Assembly (NCBI GenBank): GCA_022225965.2
Contig: JAKJXP020000003.1
Span: forward strand, 310,001 to 374,000
Length of the DNA stretch: 64,000 nucleotides
Reading direction: 5' to 3'
Source: Diatrype stigma
Lineage: Eukaryota > Ascomycota > Sordariomycetes > Xylariales > Diatrypaceae
Part shown: positions 49,361 to 60,397 of the stretch, in pieces
Position numbering within the stretch: position 1 is the first letter of the stretch
Layout: the number at the start of each line of letters is the position of its first letter
Notes under the pieces: generated by a model
What the model saw: only the letters and a program-made list of their open reading frames with translations
Told to the model about the DNA's origin: nothing
The model's database searches: none
Made by a program: the position numbers and the translations under genes

Positions 49361-49545
49361 TATTAATAAATACGTACGTATAATTAAAGAAAGCAAATAA
49401 CAATTAGGCGAAACGATTATATATTAAAGTGTTTAAGGTAAAAAGAAGTTTATTTAAGGAATTGCTGGCGGAAGCTTGCAGTTATATAAAACTAGCTTGC
49501 TTACATAATGGCAACGCGTGCCAGCGCGTTGGAATATAACCATTA
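49361..49545 (-). repeat. 5' LTR of copia element X (185 bp)
   Basis: Pairs with 31994-32178. On the minus strand it begins TAATGGTTATATTCC and is followed by about 211 bp of copia leader before the gypsy A insertion. The palindrome CAACGCG...CGCGTTG is at 49512-49531. Confidence 0.85.
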
Positions 49546-49550
49546 ATATC

Positions 49551-52500
49551 CGTATTTATTTTTTTTGCTTTACGTAAAGCTATTCGTTATATTTATCGGA
49601 ATATTTTTTTTGGCTTTTTATAGCTTTCGTATATATTAAGTTGTTTTTTCGTATTCGCTGCTTCGTTTTTTAAGCTTAAGGATTAACTTTTTATATTATT
49701 TCGCTTTTCTTTATTTTTGGCATGCTTATAAATGCTTTTAAATGGCTTTTTAACGTTTTTAAACGGCTTTTTAATGCTTTCGGGCATTTATTTATCGCTT
49801 TTAAGTAATTTCTTAATGTTTTCGGTTATTTATTTATTATTTTTAAATAACTTTTTAATATTCCTAGCTTGTTGTTTTATATTTTTAAGCTTTGGTTTAT
49901 AATATTCGGCTATTTATTTAACCATATTGGCTTGTTTTTTTTTTCGGTTTTAAAATATACTTATTAATTTTTATTATTATTAAATACTTGCTTTATTTTT
50001 CGGCCATAATAGCTAACGTTTTTTTAAGAAACTTAATATTATTACTTATAAGCCTTAAGGATTTGGGTTTATTATTCGTTCCAATTTAAAATATCGGATT
50101 AAACTTAATATGGATTGCTAAATTTATATGCATGCCAACAATTCGACGGACCTTTTTATAACTTTTTAATAACTAACGTATTTCGGTCGGTATTTTTAAA
50201 TTAATATTATTATAATACTAAAAATATTATATTATTTCGGTTAATGGCATATAATAATTTAATTTTTGGCTTTTTAATATGTTTATAAGGCTTTATTTAA
50301 TATTAACAACTTTAATTTATCGTTTTTCGTTAATAATATAAGGCATTACTTTTAACGTATCGGAATTAAAATAATAATTAATGCCTTATCGTAATTAAGC
50401 GTTTTTTTTTTCGATACAAATTAGGCATATAATGTTATTCCTTAAACGCAAAATAAATTGCTTTTTAATATATGTTTTAATTTTTTGCTTATTTGCCTTT
50501 AAGTAAAACGTAACGTTTATTTTAACGTTATTACATTAATTAATGCGTAAATAGCGATTTTAAATAAATATATTAATTCCGTATTAATACAAAAAGTTAT
50601 TTCCTAATAATAATTCGATAAAGAATTTTGGAAATATTTAAGCCTTAAATTGGAAACGCATTTTTATACGGCGGCCTAAGTGCTGTTTTATTATTATAAA
50701 TGTATCCGTTATTTTGGCTAAGCTGTAAACCTTTTGTTTTTTTATTCCGGTTATTCCTTATATTTGCGTTTCGTCGATAATTACGTTCTCGCATTTATAT
50801 AGGATGTTTTCTTTAATAAGCTAAATATTTACGCCGATATCGATATAAGCCGTATCGGGTAATACCTAATTAATTTTATCACATAAGTACATTTTTATAT
50901 ATAAATAATTCGTAAAGTTTTCTAAACCGTATCCGAATTTATTAGGTTCTAAAACGAATTCCAAGGGGGCCATTGGAATGCGGCGACTTTTTTCGGCTAA
51001 GTTAAAATAATAAAGGCGCCTTTCGATAATTTCCTAAAATTAAATATAAATTTTTAGGTTATTATCGGTTATAAACTTAAAATAGCAATTCTCGTAATAA
51101 AATAAAATATCGTTTATTATTTGTTAAACCTTATTATGTAATTTTTTTAGGCCGTATTTTAATTAAGGGTTATTATTATTATTATCGTTAATACCGTTAT
51201 TAGCTTTAGGCGTATTTACGATATTGGTACGTTTTTAGGTTTTATTTGTATTTTTATTTTTTATTCCAAAAGTTTTGCTAATTTAAAACCGGTTATTAAT
51301 ATGCAATGCCGATTTGATTTGTTTTCCGGATTTTTCGGCTATTAAGGAATCCGATCGACGTTTTTATCGGTAATAAGTCGGACGTTTGTCGGAAAAAAAC
51401 GCAATATTATCGAAACGGATTTTATTAATGTTACATAATGCGGTAATCTTAAAAAAAGATTTACGAAAGGGTTTTATATTAATTTAATTAAGCATATAGG
51501 CGTTTATAATTTAAGTAATCCTTTTAATAATGCATTGCTTATTAAAATAATCCAGCATAAATAGCGTTATACGTAATTTTAAAAATAATAAGGTACGAAC
51601 TTTATTTTTTAATTCCTAATTAATATAATTCGACATTTCGGTTAACGTTTCGATTTGCGTTATTTAAGTCTTTAATTTAAATTTTTTAATTTAATTCCAG
51701 CCGTATTTATATATTCGAAACGTTCGGATTGCTATTAATTGCCTTATATTAAAACGGGCCTTAAAATAATTCCGTAATATATTTAGTAATTATTTATTAC
51801 GAATTATTTGGCGTTTTTTATAAGTAAGTTCGGTTATTTATTAATTTGCAATTTCGTTTTTAAAACAAAGGTAAAAATTAAATAGGATTTTCTTAATAAC
51901 TTTAAAACTTTTAAATGCTTAAGCCTTAAATATTTTTAATTACGGAATATAATTAAACCATATTATCGATCCGTTAAAACCAATAGTCGAAATAAATTCC
52001 AGGCGTTTTCGGTAATTTTAAAAATCGAAAAACCCAAAATTTTTAACGTGAAATTTTCAGGTTTCCGTATTGCTACTTATACGTCCAATTAGGGCTTTTA
52101 ATAATCGAATAGTCCATTCGGAATTATTAGGGGCGTCCGTATTCGTAAGGCGGCTTCGGTATTCCGGTTATTTTGGAATTTAAATGGCCTGTTTTAATGC
52201 GTTCCATAATTGCTAAAATCGAAAAAACAATTAATTGTTTTTAAAATTTTCCGGACGTAATGCAAATTATTAAATATATATCGATAATTAATTATTAAAA
52301 AATATTTCGTTTCGTTATAATAAATATTTCCGTAATAACGTTCCGTTTCGTATATACATTTAAGAATTCCGCTTAATATTATTAATAATATAATAATTAT
52401 TAAAAAGTTCCGTTTACGTTTAAGCATTAAATGGCTTTCCGTAAAAATATTTCTTATATCGTTATAATATATTGTCCGGCGTATATAATCCAAATGGCCT

Positions 52501-53844
52501 TATATAGAATTATATTTTTAGGCGACGTAATTCGTTAACGAAATAATCGGTTTTTTTAATAACGGACGGTTATTAATAATGCTAAAAATCGATATTTTTT
52601 CCGCGGCGACGATTTTTTCCGATAAAGGTATCCTTTTTTATGGTTTCCATAAATATCTTAAATTATTTAAATCATTTTTTAAAATAATGCTTTATTTTAA
52701 ATTTTTCTTTATTATTAAAATAAAATTAATTTGCCGATATAATAAAGGTACGATTAAATTGCTTTCGTTCGGATATAATAAAGTTAAGCATAATTATTAA
52801 CTTTTCAAAAATTTTTCGTACCGTTTTCGATGCCGGCTATTTTAGGTCCTGGACGAACGATATTCGTCGGGAAATTCCGTGCCGATCTGTATGCATAGGA
52901 ATTTTTAGCTTTAAATCGTTCGGTTAAAATAAATTCCTTGGATTTATTTAGCTTTCTTAAATAGTTAGGTTTTTTACCGAAAGGTCCTTAGGTATTAACG
53001 AATTATTCTTTTTTGCGATAATAACGAACGTATCGTATAAAAGGAATTTTAAAATAGCTAACGACTTTTAAAAGGTAGCTTTTTTTTTTTTAGGAATTAA
53101 TCCTATTAAAAAAACCGTTAATCTTTCCGTATTAGCTGTACGTTCCAAAAAAGGAAAAGATTTTCCCGAACGTTTAAACTTTTTGATTAACGAAAGTTCC
53201 GCCTTAATAATGTTATTCGTTAAAGAATTTGGCGATTTTTTTTATTAACGTAATAATACTAGAAAGTTTTAAAACTTTCGAATTCCTTTTTTAATACTTT
53301 TCTATAAGGTTATAAAAACTACCGATTCCGATACCGGCTATATAATTATATCCAGTCCTTTATCGTATATCGTTTTTATCCATTACATAATTTTTTTAAT
53401 TCGCATTAAAAAAATAAACTAAAGTTTCGAAAAATCCCAAATATTCGTTAAATTTATAATCGTAAGTTATAAATTAATAAATTCGAATTCCTATATTACT
53501 AGCAATTAAAGCCAATTCTCGTATAAAGCAAAAAACGCCTTTTTTTGCTTATAAGGCGCGTTATAATAAATTATCAAAAAGGCTTTATAAAAAGCCGTAA
53601 GCAATGTTACGTTTTCGTTTATAAATTCGTTATTTAATTTAAATAATTCCTTTAAGGTAATTAGGATTTTATTTATTTAAATCGATACTTAATTAATTTA
53701 TTTCGAAACAGTTCGGGCCTTTTAATTTTTTTTGCCTATCGTAAGATTTAAAGGGATTTACGTTTTTAACGGTTATGCGTCGTTTTCGAAATTTAATAAA
53801 TTATAAACAATTAATGCTGGATTTTAATTAAAAATGCTACCATA
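49551..53844 (-). pseudogene. gypsy gag and protease region of copy B
   Basis: Reverse complement collinear with 38029-42322 of copy A (position in A plus position in B is constant at about 91,873). The matching 99-codon segment is at 52194-52493. It is interrupted by RIP stops and ends at the copia insertion, beyond which pol resumes at 31993. Confidence 0.8.
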
Positions 53845-54104
53845 TATTATAAACGTTCCGAATTCCTTGCTTTTAATTAAAAATGCCGGCGGCGTTAATA
53901 ACGTCGATTATATATAAAGGCATAATACCGTTATGCAATGCTTAATATTACTTATTACCAATATAAGGGTAAAATTATGAAATAATAAAAGCATAAATTA
54001 TTATAAAATACTAAGAACTTTAAGGATTTCTATATAATTCTTGGCAATATTAAATAAAAATACGTAATACTAAATAATCCTAGGAACTACTATATTACGT
54101 AATA
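53845..54104 (-). repeat. 5' LTR of gypsy copy B (260 bp)
   Basis: Reverse complement of the gypsy LTR, bounded outside by TATAA (54105-54109). Inside, the leader TATGGTAGC matches TATAATAGC of copy A after two G-to-A changes. Confidence 0.9.
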
Positions 54105-54535
54105 TATAAATAAAAATATTTTTTAATTATATTTCTTCGTTATTTATAAGAAATACTCTTATTTAAATCTTAATTTTTACATTTTAATTTTTTAATATTA
54201 AATAATAACGCTTTTCTTATTAAATGCGTTATTATTCTTTATACTTATCGCCTTTTTATAAATAATCTTATAATAATATAAGATTTAATTAATAGCTGTT
54301 TTATATTACTTAATTTATATATAAACCTAGTACTTTTTAAAGTTCGATTATTTATATGGCTTTTCTTAATAATGCTTTATATATAGCCGCTTATTATAAC
54401 TTAACGAATAAATATTACTTAAAAGCTAAGGCATTACTTATTATAACTATAGGGCCTTTTAAATGCACTAGTACTTATAAATATAAGCGTTGTTATTATT
54501 AAACTTGTTATTATAAACCCGTTTAAAAAGAAAGG
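54105..54535. repeat. right arm of the inverted repeat flanking gypsy element B
   Basis: Reverse complement matches 23170-23581 in order and spacing (for example ATTTATAAGTACTAGTGCATTT against ACTTATAAGTACGTAATTAATGTATTT shapes). A roughly 70-bp stretch next to B (54110-54180) has no partner on the left and may be the original spacer between arms. The element's own identity is unknown. Confidence 0.55.
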
Positions 54536-54736
54536 AAATAAACAGCCTGGAAGCACTTAACTTATAGGCGCAGGTGCAGGTGGCTGGCAAAGATTCGCGA
54601 CAGTGGTGGACCGTCAGAGATTTATCGGGCCGATTACAGGTGGTACAGAAAACTAAGGTGTAGAAACTAAGGTGTGAATAGGAGTACTCCTTATAAGGGC
54701 ATTCCCCGACGTCTCTGTATGTGGCCTTGAATTATT

Positions 54737-57700
54737 TCACAAGTCCCAACTACGAAACCACCCTTGGAGGACGGATTTGTCTATCGGTGGAACTTCGACA
54801 TGGGAATCTTCCAGTGCCCGCGTAGTGGAATATGACAAACTTTCTGTCCCATCACCCAGCTCTTCCAAGAAATCCAGCATAGCCAGAGCAGGCATCACTG
54901 CTACGCCTTCGCCGGAGTCTGCGACGCTCTTGAGTTTTGTGATCCAGTCTTGTAGAGGGAGTGTGTCGGTGACACCAAGTAATTGGCAGAGAATGTCAGC
55001 TACTGGTTGCCACGGCTCTGGCTTAGGCTGGCAAATGTGATAGAACTGTGCCTTGCTTCGAATCGGCTGGTGAATAAGGTTGCATATCATATTAGCAGCA
55101 ACATCAACAGCCAACCAATCAACCGCTGTAACCTTTGTGGGAACACATTTGATAGCCTTGGCTGTTCGCGCCAGAGCCGAAATCCAGGGCTGGTCGGCCC
55201 ATTTGAGACCACCGTGGGTAATAGTCGGCCCACCAAGCTGGCAAACCCGAAAGATTGTGACAGGAATGCCGTATCTTTCATTTGCAGCGACAAGAATCAG
55301 CTCAGTGGCAAGTTTGGATTGCCCATAGCCCATTTTGAATGCAGCTTGAGGGTCTTGAATAGGCGCCTCCGGAACAGTGGTGTCCTTTGCAAGATTGGCA
55401 ACCGATGCCAGCGAGCTGACGAAAACGATACGCATGTTTCCCTTTGCAGCAAGCGAAAGAGATACAATATCGCTTGCTATACGCAGGAAGGTGTTGAACG
55501 ACTGGAGACCACGATTGAAGTCTAGCCTCCAGGCGTTGTAAACCACAACGTCGAAATCGAAGCTCTCATATTCATGTTTGGGGAGTCCCAGGAATGGTTC
55601 CTCAAAGTCAACTTGTATGTACTCCAATTTGTGTAGCAGCGCTACCAAGTTCTCATCTATTGTGCGAAGACTGTTTTCTTGCCTTTGCTGTGCATCGCGA
55701 GAACGATTAAGACAATAGATCCGACGGACCTCGGGGCTTCTCAGCAAAACTGCAACAATATGAGAACCAAAATAGCCGGTCGAGCCGATAATCGCAACTG
55801 TAGATATGTTGCTAGCTAGTAGGCCGGGTGGTTTTGCGGCTGGCAAGGTAGGCATTTTAGGCAGTCGGTTTAGGGAAGCTGCTACGGCGTCGTTTATTGC
55901 GTGTGCGAGGGTGAGATCCGAGCCCTTGGTAGGTATCACGCCCTTATTAACAAACTCGATGAATATTTGGGAAAGTTTGTCAATTGTCGGGTTTTGGAAG
56001 ACGGTCCAAGGCGAGATCCACTCGACCGTGGTGGACTGACTGCGGAGACTGCGTTTCAGGTTCGACACAATTTCCAATATTTGGATAGAGTCTAAACCGT
56101 GCGAAGTCAAGTCCTGATGCTCGCTAATGACATTGGCCTCCGGAAAGGATAGAGCAAGAACATCTCGTAAAAACTTTACCATTGTGGTTCCTTCACAGAA
56201 GGGCTTGGGAGCTGGGATTAGAGTCACTGCCTTGCCCCCACTTGGATCGTTCGTGTATATATCCTCGATCTCCTTTTCGTAATCTGCTTCTGTCAACCTC
56301 CGGACAATGGTGCCTTTGCCAGTTCGCCTGAAGGGCTTGTCTGGTAGAGCGCAAATCACTTTGCCATGATAGATACGTCCTTGACCCGCAACGAGCAGGT
56401 TTGCATTCTGGATGTCTGGCCAAAGCCCTTCGATGAGGCTAGCTCTTCCTTCAACATCAAGGGGCTCTTTCGGTTCTACAAGCAGGCTTGCTTGTGTTCT
56501 TCCGTTGCCAATCACCAATACGCCTTTAAGAGCAGAATGGGTTTGCAGACTCAATTCCAGTGGAATTGGGTTGGTTTTCTCCCCATTGCTGAAGACGATA
56601 ATATCGTCTCTGCGGCCATAGTATTTGAAGAGTCTCAGGTTCGTTGGATGTCTTGTGAACAAGTCTTTAGTCCTGAATTGGCCAACTCCGGGTAGGTTAT
56701 GGAAAACAGCGGCGGTGTCCTTTGTGCTCGGATCAGCCAAGATGACTAATTCATATGTGCCTTCATCAGGGTCATAGAGCTGCATTTCCTAGATGGAAAG
56801 ATGAGTCAGCTCCACGATATTCAGTCCATCATTGCCATCGAATGTTGTTGATTATAGCTGATAGTAAGGCTTCCTTTGCACCACAAGGAACTGTCGTTCT
56901 AACATGATGGGAGAACATGATGTTGTGTTTGAGCACTTACATGCTTCACGAACGGATTGAATTCATGCCAGGGCCAGTCCTTGCGATCAATAGGAGCGAG
57001 TTCAGGCTGGGGATACGTTTCTGTGGAGCCGAAAGGGGAAACTAATTCGACAACCTCCGAAAGCTGGTCCCCTATTGTATGGTGGAAAGGGGCTCCACTG
57101 TAAGCCAGGAAATCGAGCTTTCTGAAGAAGTCCATCCCGTTCGGCTCCAGTAAGAGTTGCTCCGCCAAACTGGGCGGCAAGAGCAAAGCTCTTAACTCCT
57201 GATGTCGCATTACTGTTTTCAATAGCGTTGCATCTGGAACCATGTTGGGGGGTCCTAGGACTATCGAGGTGTTGCAAAAGATTGTAGCCGCTTAAGTTGT
57301 ACGTAGTTAATTAAGAGGATTAGAAAGTTTGAAGATATGATGATATCTGAAGGATTCGCATACCAGTGAGCATCAGAAATCCCCCGAGCTGTAAATATAT
57401 TAGTACCAATATGTACTTTTTAGAGCACACCACACTTACATGAAAAAACGGGAACATGGTATACACGCGGCCTCCGCCATTGAAACTCCACATTGACCAA
57501 TCTCTTCTCCTGCGGCCAGGAATATCAGGGAGATTGTGTTCGTTGTCAAGCACGGCGAATGAGCCATGTGTCATTACAATTGGCTTTGGGAAGCCTGTAG
57601 ATCCTGATGAATGGAGCACAACTGCTGGATCATCCCTAGCCTCTTCGAACGATTTCTCGTATGGAAAAGGATCTGGTGCAGTATTCATCATTGCTTCGAA

Positions 57701-58202
57701 GGAGGGAACTGCTTTAACGTCAACTCTCGGTGCTTCTGTCTCCACCTGCCGAACCAATGTCGCAGCTTCCAGGGCATATAGTAGCTTGGTGCTTTCTGTC
57801 TGCCGCATCAAGCATACATTCGTCGAGGGCGGGTTTCGAGGAGAGAGTAGCAATATCTAAATCTAAGGTGTCAGAATAGATCGGTATGTGATATCGAAGG
57901 AAATAAACCTTATATCCACATTTCACAGCCGCTTGGAAGATTATAGGTCCACGAAGGTCCGCCACACCGATATAAGTGATAGTTTCAAAGCATTCGTTAC
58001 TACCGAAGGTGTTCTGAATCCACCTTGCCGTAAAATTGATGCAGCGTGCGATGTCAGCTACTGTCACATCAAGGAAGCCGTCTTGTAGATCTGGTGATTT
58101 GGGTATTGCGGCATATAATCTAGTTGGATCAGTCCTTGCTAGATCGTCTAGAACTGAAGGCATAAGCCTTCTTCCGTATGCTGGCTGCCGGAATGCATCC
58201 AT
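54737..58202 (-). CDS. NRPS-like carboxylate reductase (A-T-R), 1045 aa
   Basis: Five exons: 58202-57909, 57856-57440, 57388-57364, 57290-56941, 56788-54737. Introns are 52, 51, 73 and 152 nt; all GT...AG, intron 1 with an unusual GTTTAT donor, branch sites CTGAC or CTAAT. The joined frame is exact. The adenylation domain carries LHSSGSTGFPKP (about 179-190), PFGSTET near 320 and FRRTGKGT (about 515-522). The thiolation motif is SHGLDSIQ with the phosphopantetheine Ser at about 596. The reductase domain has GSTGYFGSHIV (about 697-707), a Ser near 821 and YGQSK (Tyr850, Lys854), as in SDR-type NAD-binding_4 domains. There is no condensation domain. Such enzymes activate a carboxylic acid with ATP, hold it as a thioester and release an aldehyde using NADPH. 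Substrate unknown. It is intact although AT-rich RIP blocks lie on both sides. Confidence 0.92.
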
Positions 58203-58799
58203 GACTAGGGTCGTGTGAACATAGCAGTAAATGAATCATGCAATTCCTAAGATCAAGTCCAACGAATTCGATCTATAACTGCACGTAAGAGTGAAGTTGG
58301 AACCTAGACGTTTATGTGAACTCTCGGGGAGGGGTAATTGTTTCGCTGGCGGCTGTCGTCTTCCAAATCAAATCATTAGGACATAGGGGAAGGTAAGGGG
58401 AACCTGGGGAGGTGGGATGGGGGAGGGGGGTCCCTACAATTATGGGTGGGGTGACCTTAGGGAGGATCGCTTAACCTGTCATGTAATACAGTAATACAAT
58501 ATAACCAATACGGCTTGTACAACACACCATTACTTCCAACTAGCAATGAGAGCCTTGTCTCAACGATATCCGGCGTTGGGTAGGACCAACTGTCTTGTAC
58601 TTGTGTCCAACTTCATCCCCGGCGAACTACTTGTGTCTCAGCTTCAAGGGTTCTATCCTAGGCTTCCGAGCCACCATCCATTCATTCGACAAATCCGCCC
58701 TATGGTTATCCATTGCAAGTCGGTAAATAACCACTGGTTCCCCATTTGCTAAGAAAAATCACCTAAATCTCCACTTAAAAATCTCTACGCCAAGCTACG
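58203..58799. other. upstream region of the NRPS-like gene
   Basis: About 600 bp of GC-normal sequence with a G-rich tract at 58385-58436. It should contain the promoter. A 68-codon plus-strand frame (58546-58752) has no recognisable features and is not called. Confidence 0.4.
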
Positions 58800-58925
58800 C
58801 TAAGCCGGATTTTTTATATAATATTATACGAAAACTTCTTTTTATTTTGTTTTATTTATCTTATTTAACGTATAAATTAATAAATTAATTTTTTTCGATT
58901 TATTTATTTATAATTATATAATTAA

Positions 58926-58976
58926 TAAAGCTTCGTTATATGAAATTCATAATATAAAATTTAATACGAAGCTTTA
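58926..58976. repeat. short hairpin in AT-rich block 2
   Basis: TAAAGCTTCGT at 58926-58936 is the exact reverse complement of ACGAAGCTTTA at 58966-58976, with a 29-nt AT-rich loop. It lies near the block edge and could be a transposon end or chance structure. Confidence 0.4.
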
Positions 58977-60137
58977 CTTAATTAAAGTTTATAAAGGGGC
59001 CTTTTCTTTAAAGTAACTAAGCGTAATAAAAAATATAATTAGTTAAAAGCATGCCTACATAACCTCGCCGAAAACGCAAGCGCTATAAACTAAAAGAGTT
59101 CCAAGGGGTTTCTTCTTAAAAGCCCGCCGCAGGCAAAAGGGGAATTTAAGAAAATCCCTCCCCGAAATTCCAAAACTTCATAATAAAAATCCGAATGCAA
59201 TATTTTCTTTATTAATTTTATACCTTATTATATATTAAAATCTAATTCTTTATATTTCGAAATATATTATTATAAAATTATTTCGAATTAAAGATTATAA
59301 GTTACTTATTATTACTTTTAATCTTTTATATATTACGTATTAGTTATTTTTTTTATTGCGCTTATTACTTTCGATTTATACGCATTAAATTAACCCATAA
59401 ATTAATCCATTATTTAAAATTTTATTTACCTTTTTTATAACGTTAAAGATTTATAATAAAAACGACAAAAATTAATAACGTTATTATAAAGATATTTTAT
59501 TTTTTTATTTGGAATTAAAGCTTTCGTCGATATAGCCTACTTTTTTCCGATTAAAATCCATCAATGTTCCATTTAGTTCTTTTTATTTAATCCTTTCCTT
59601 TAATATACCGTTTAATGCGATATTAAGGATTTTCGAAATTGCTGTTAGCTTAAAAATTCGCGGATCTTTAACCGAATAAAAACATCGCCGATTTATCCTT
59701 ATTTCATTCCTTATTTTACTTTTTTATATATTTGGACGTATTTTTCGCTAACCTTTATGTAATATTAATAATAAATTCTGGCGCCGGTTTTTCGAAATCC
59801 CCTTTTTGCGGTAATAAAAAGCCTTTTTAACGTAATAATAAACGCAATTATTCTTACGGCCGTTTTTATAGCCGTAGTCGTTTTCGTTTAAAACGCCCTT
59901 TCGTTCTTAATTATTTTTATAATCGTTAATCTCGGTAATATAATACCTGTCATTAATAAAAAGCCGATAAAAAATTTTTAACTTCCGGTATTTAAAAATG
60001 CTTTAATTATACGGCCGCTTATATTAAAAAATAACGTCGTCGTCGTAACCTCGTTATTAAAACTTTCTTTACGTATAAAATGGCTTCTTTAAAAACTTTT
60101 TTTAGCAATTCTTTAGCCATATCCTTATTTGCCTTTT

Positions 60138-60397
60138 TGTTACGTAATACAGTAATCCCTAGGATTATTCAGTATTACGTACCCCTACCTAATACTGCCA
60201 AGGACTATATAGAAGTCCTTGGAGTCCCTAGTACTTCATAGCAATTCATGCTTTTATTACTTCATAACTTTACCCCTATATTGGTAATAAGTAGTACTGA
60301 GCACTACATAGCGGTGCTGTGCCCCTATATACAGTCGACGTTATCGACGCCGCCGGCACTCCTAGCTAGAAGCAGGGAGTCCGGGACGTCCATAACA
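60138..60397 (+). repeat. solo LTR of the gypsy family, nearly unmutated
   Basis: 260 bp starting TGTTACGTAA and ending CATAACA, flanked by CTTTT on both sides (60133-60137 and 60398-60402). The length equals the other four LTRs. Unlike them it keeps many CA and TG dinucleotides. No internal element sequence adjoins it, so it is a solo LTR left by recombination between the two LTRs of a full insertion. Confidence 0.93.

Larger units (their letters stand above)
31994..49545 (-). mobile_element. Ty1/copia LTR retrotransposon X, interrupted by gypsy copy A
   Basis: Bounded by 185-bp direct repeats (31994-32178 and 49361-49545) and by ATATC at 31989-31993 and 49546-49550, which rejoin element B's sequence exactly. 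On the minus strand the order is protease-proximal region (about 35.9-35.1 kb) then reverse transcriptase (about 33.5-33.15 kb). The RT segment shows a PLYG-x-x-x-SG-x-x-x-FKTY order and L*INNIL, which fits the fungal copia QTDDTL box after RIP changes. Without element A it is about 6.2 kb, a normal copia length. RIP stops throughout. Confidence 0.87.
23582..54104 (-). mobile_element. Ty3/gypsy chromovirus-like LTR retrotransposon, copy B, split by insertions
   Basis: The outer element of the stack. Its 5' LTR is 53845-54104 and its 3' LTR begins at 23582; both are flanked by TATAA (23577-23581 and 54105-54109), a perfect 5-bp target-site duplication. Internal sequence is 53844-49551 followed, after the copia insertion, by 31993-26223. 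Removing the insertion and its TSD gives about 10,065 bp, against about 10,068 bp for copy A without its insert, so the two copies are collinear along their whole length. The integrase C-terminal segment at 28921-29121 and the gag-like segment at 52194-52493 match copy A. RIP has placed stops throughout, so it is dead. Confidence 0.9.
22930..54560. repeat. AT-rich RIP-mutated repeat block 1
   Basis: From about 22.93 kb composition changes sharply to AT-rich sequence in which CA and TG are rare, TA is abundant and CG is kept. That is the expected outcome of repeat-induced point mutation (C to T, mainly at CpA). Frames are short and full of stops on both strands. The block consists of nested transposons listed separately below. 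Three short places keep ordinary composition: the element at 45891-46670 and parts of the LTRs. The right edge is near 54.56 kb, only about 180 bp from the stop codon of the NRPS-like gene. Confidence 0.93.

Noticed and set aside
37769..54104. LTRs at 37769 and 53845 as one element's pair
   Set aside because: They are in opposite orientation; orientation and target-site duplications pair 37769 with 48885 and 23582 with 53845 instead.
58546..58752. 68-codon plus-strand frame upstream of the NRPS-like gene
   Set aside because: Short, no domain, and within the expected promoter region.
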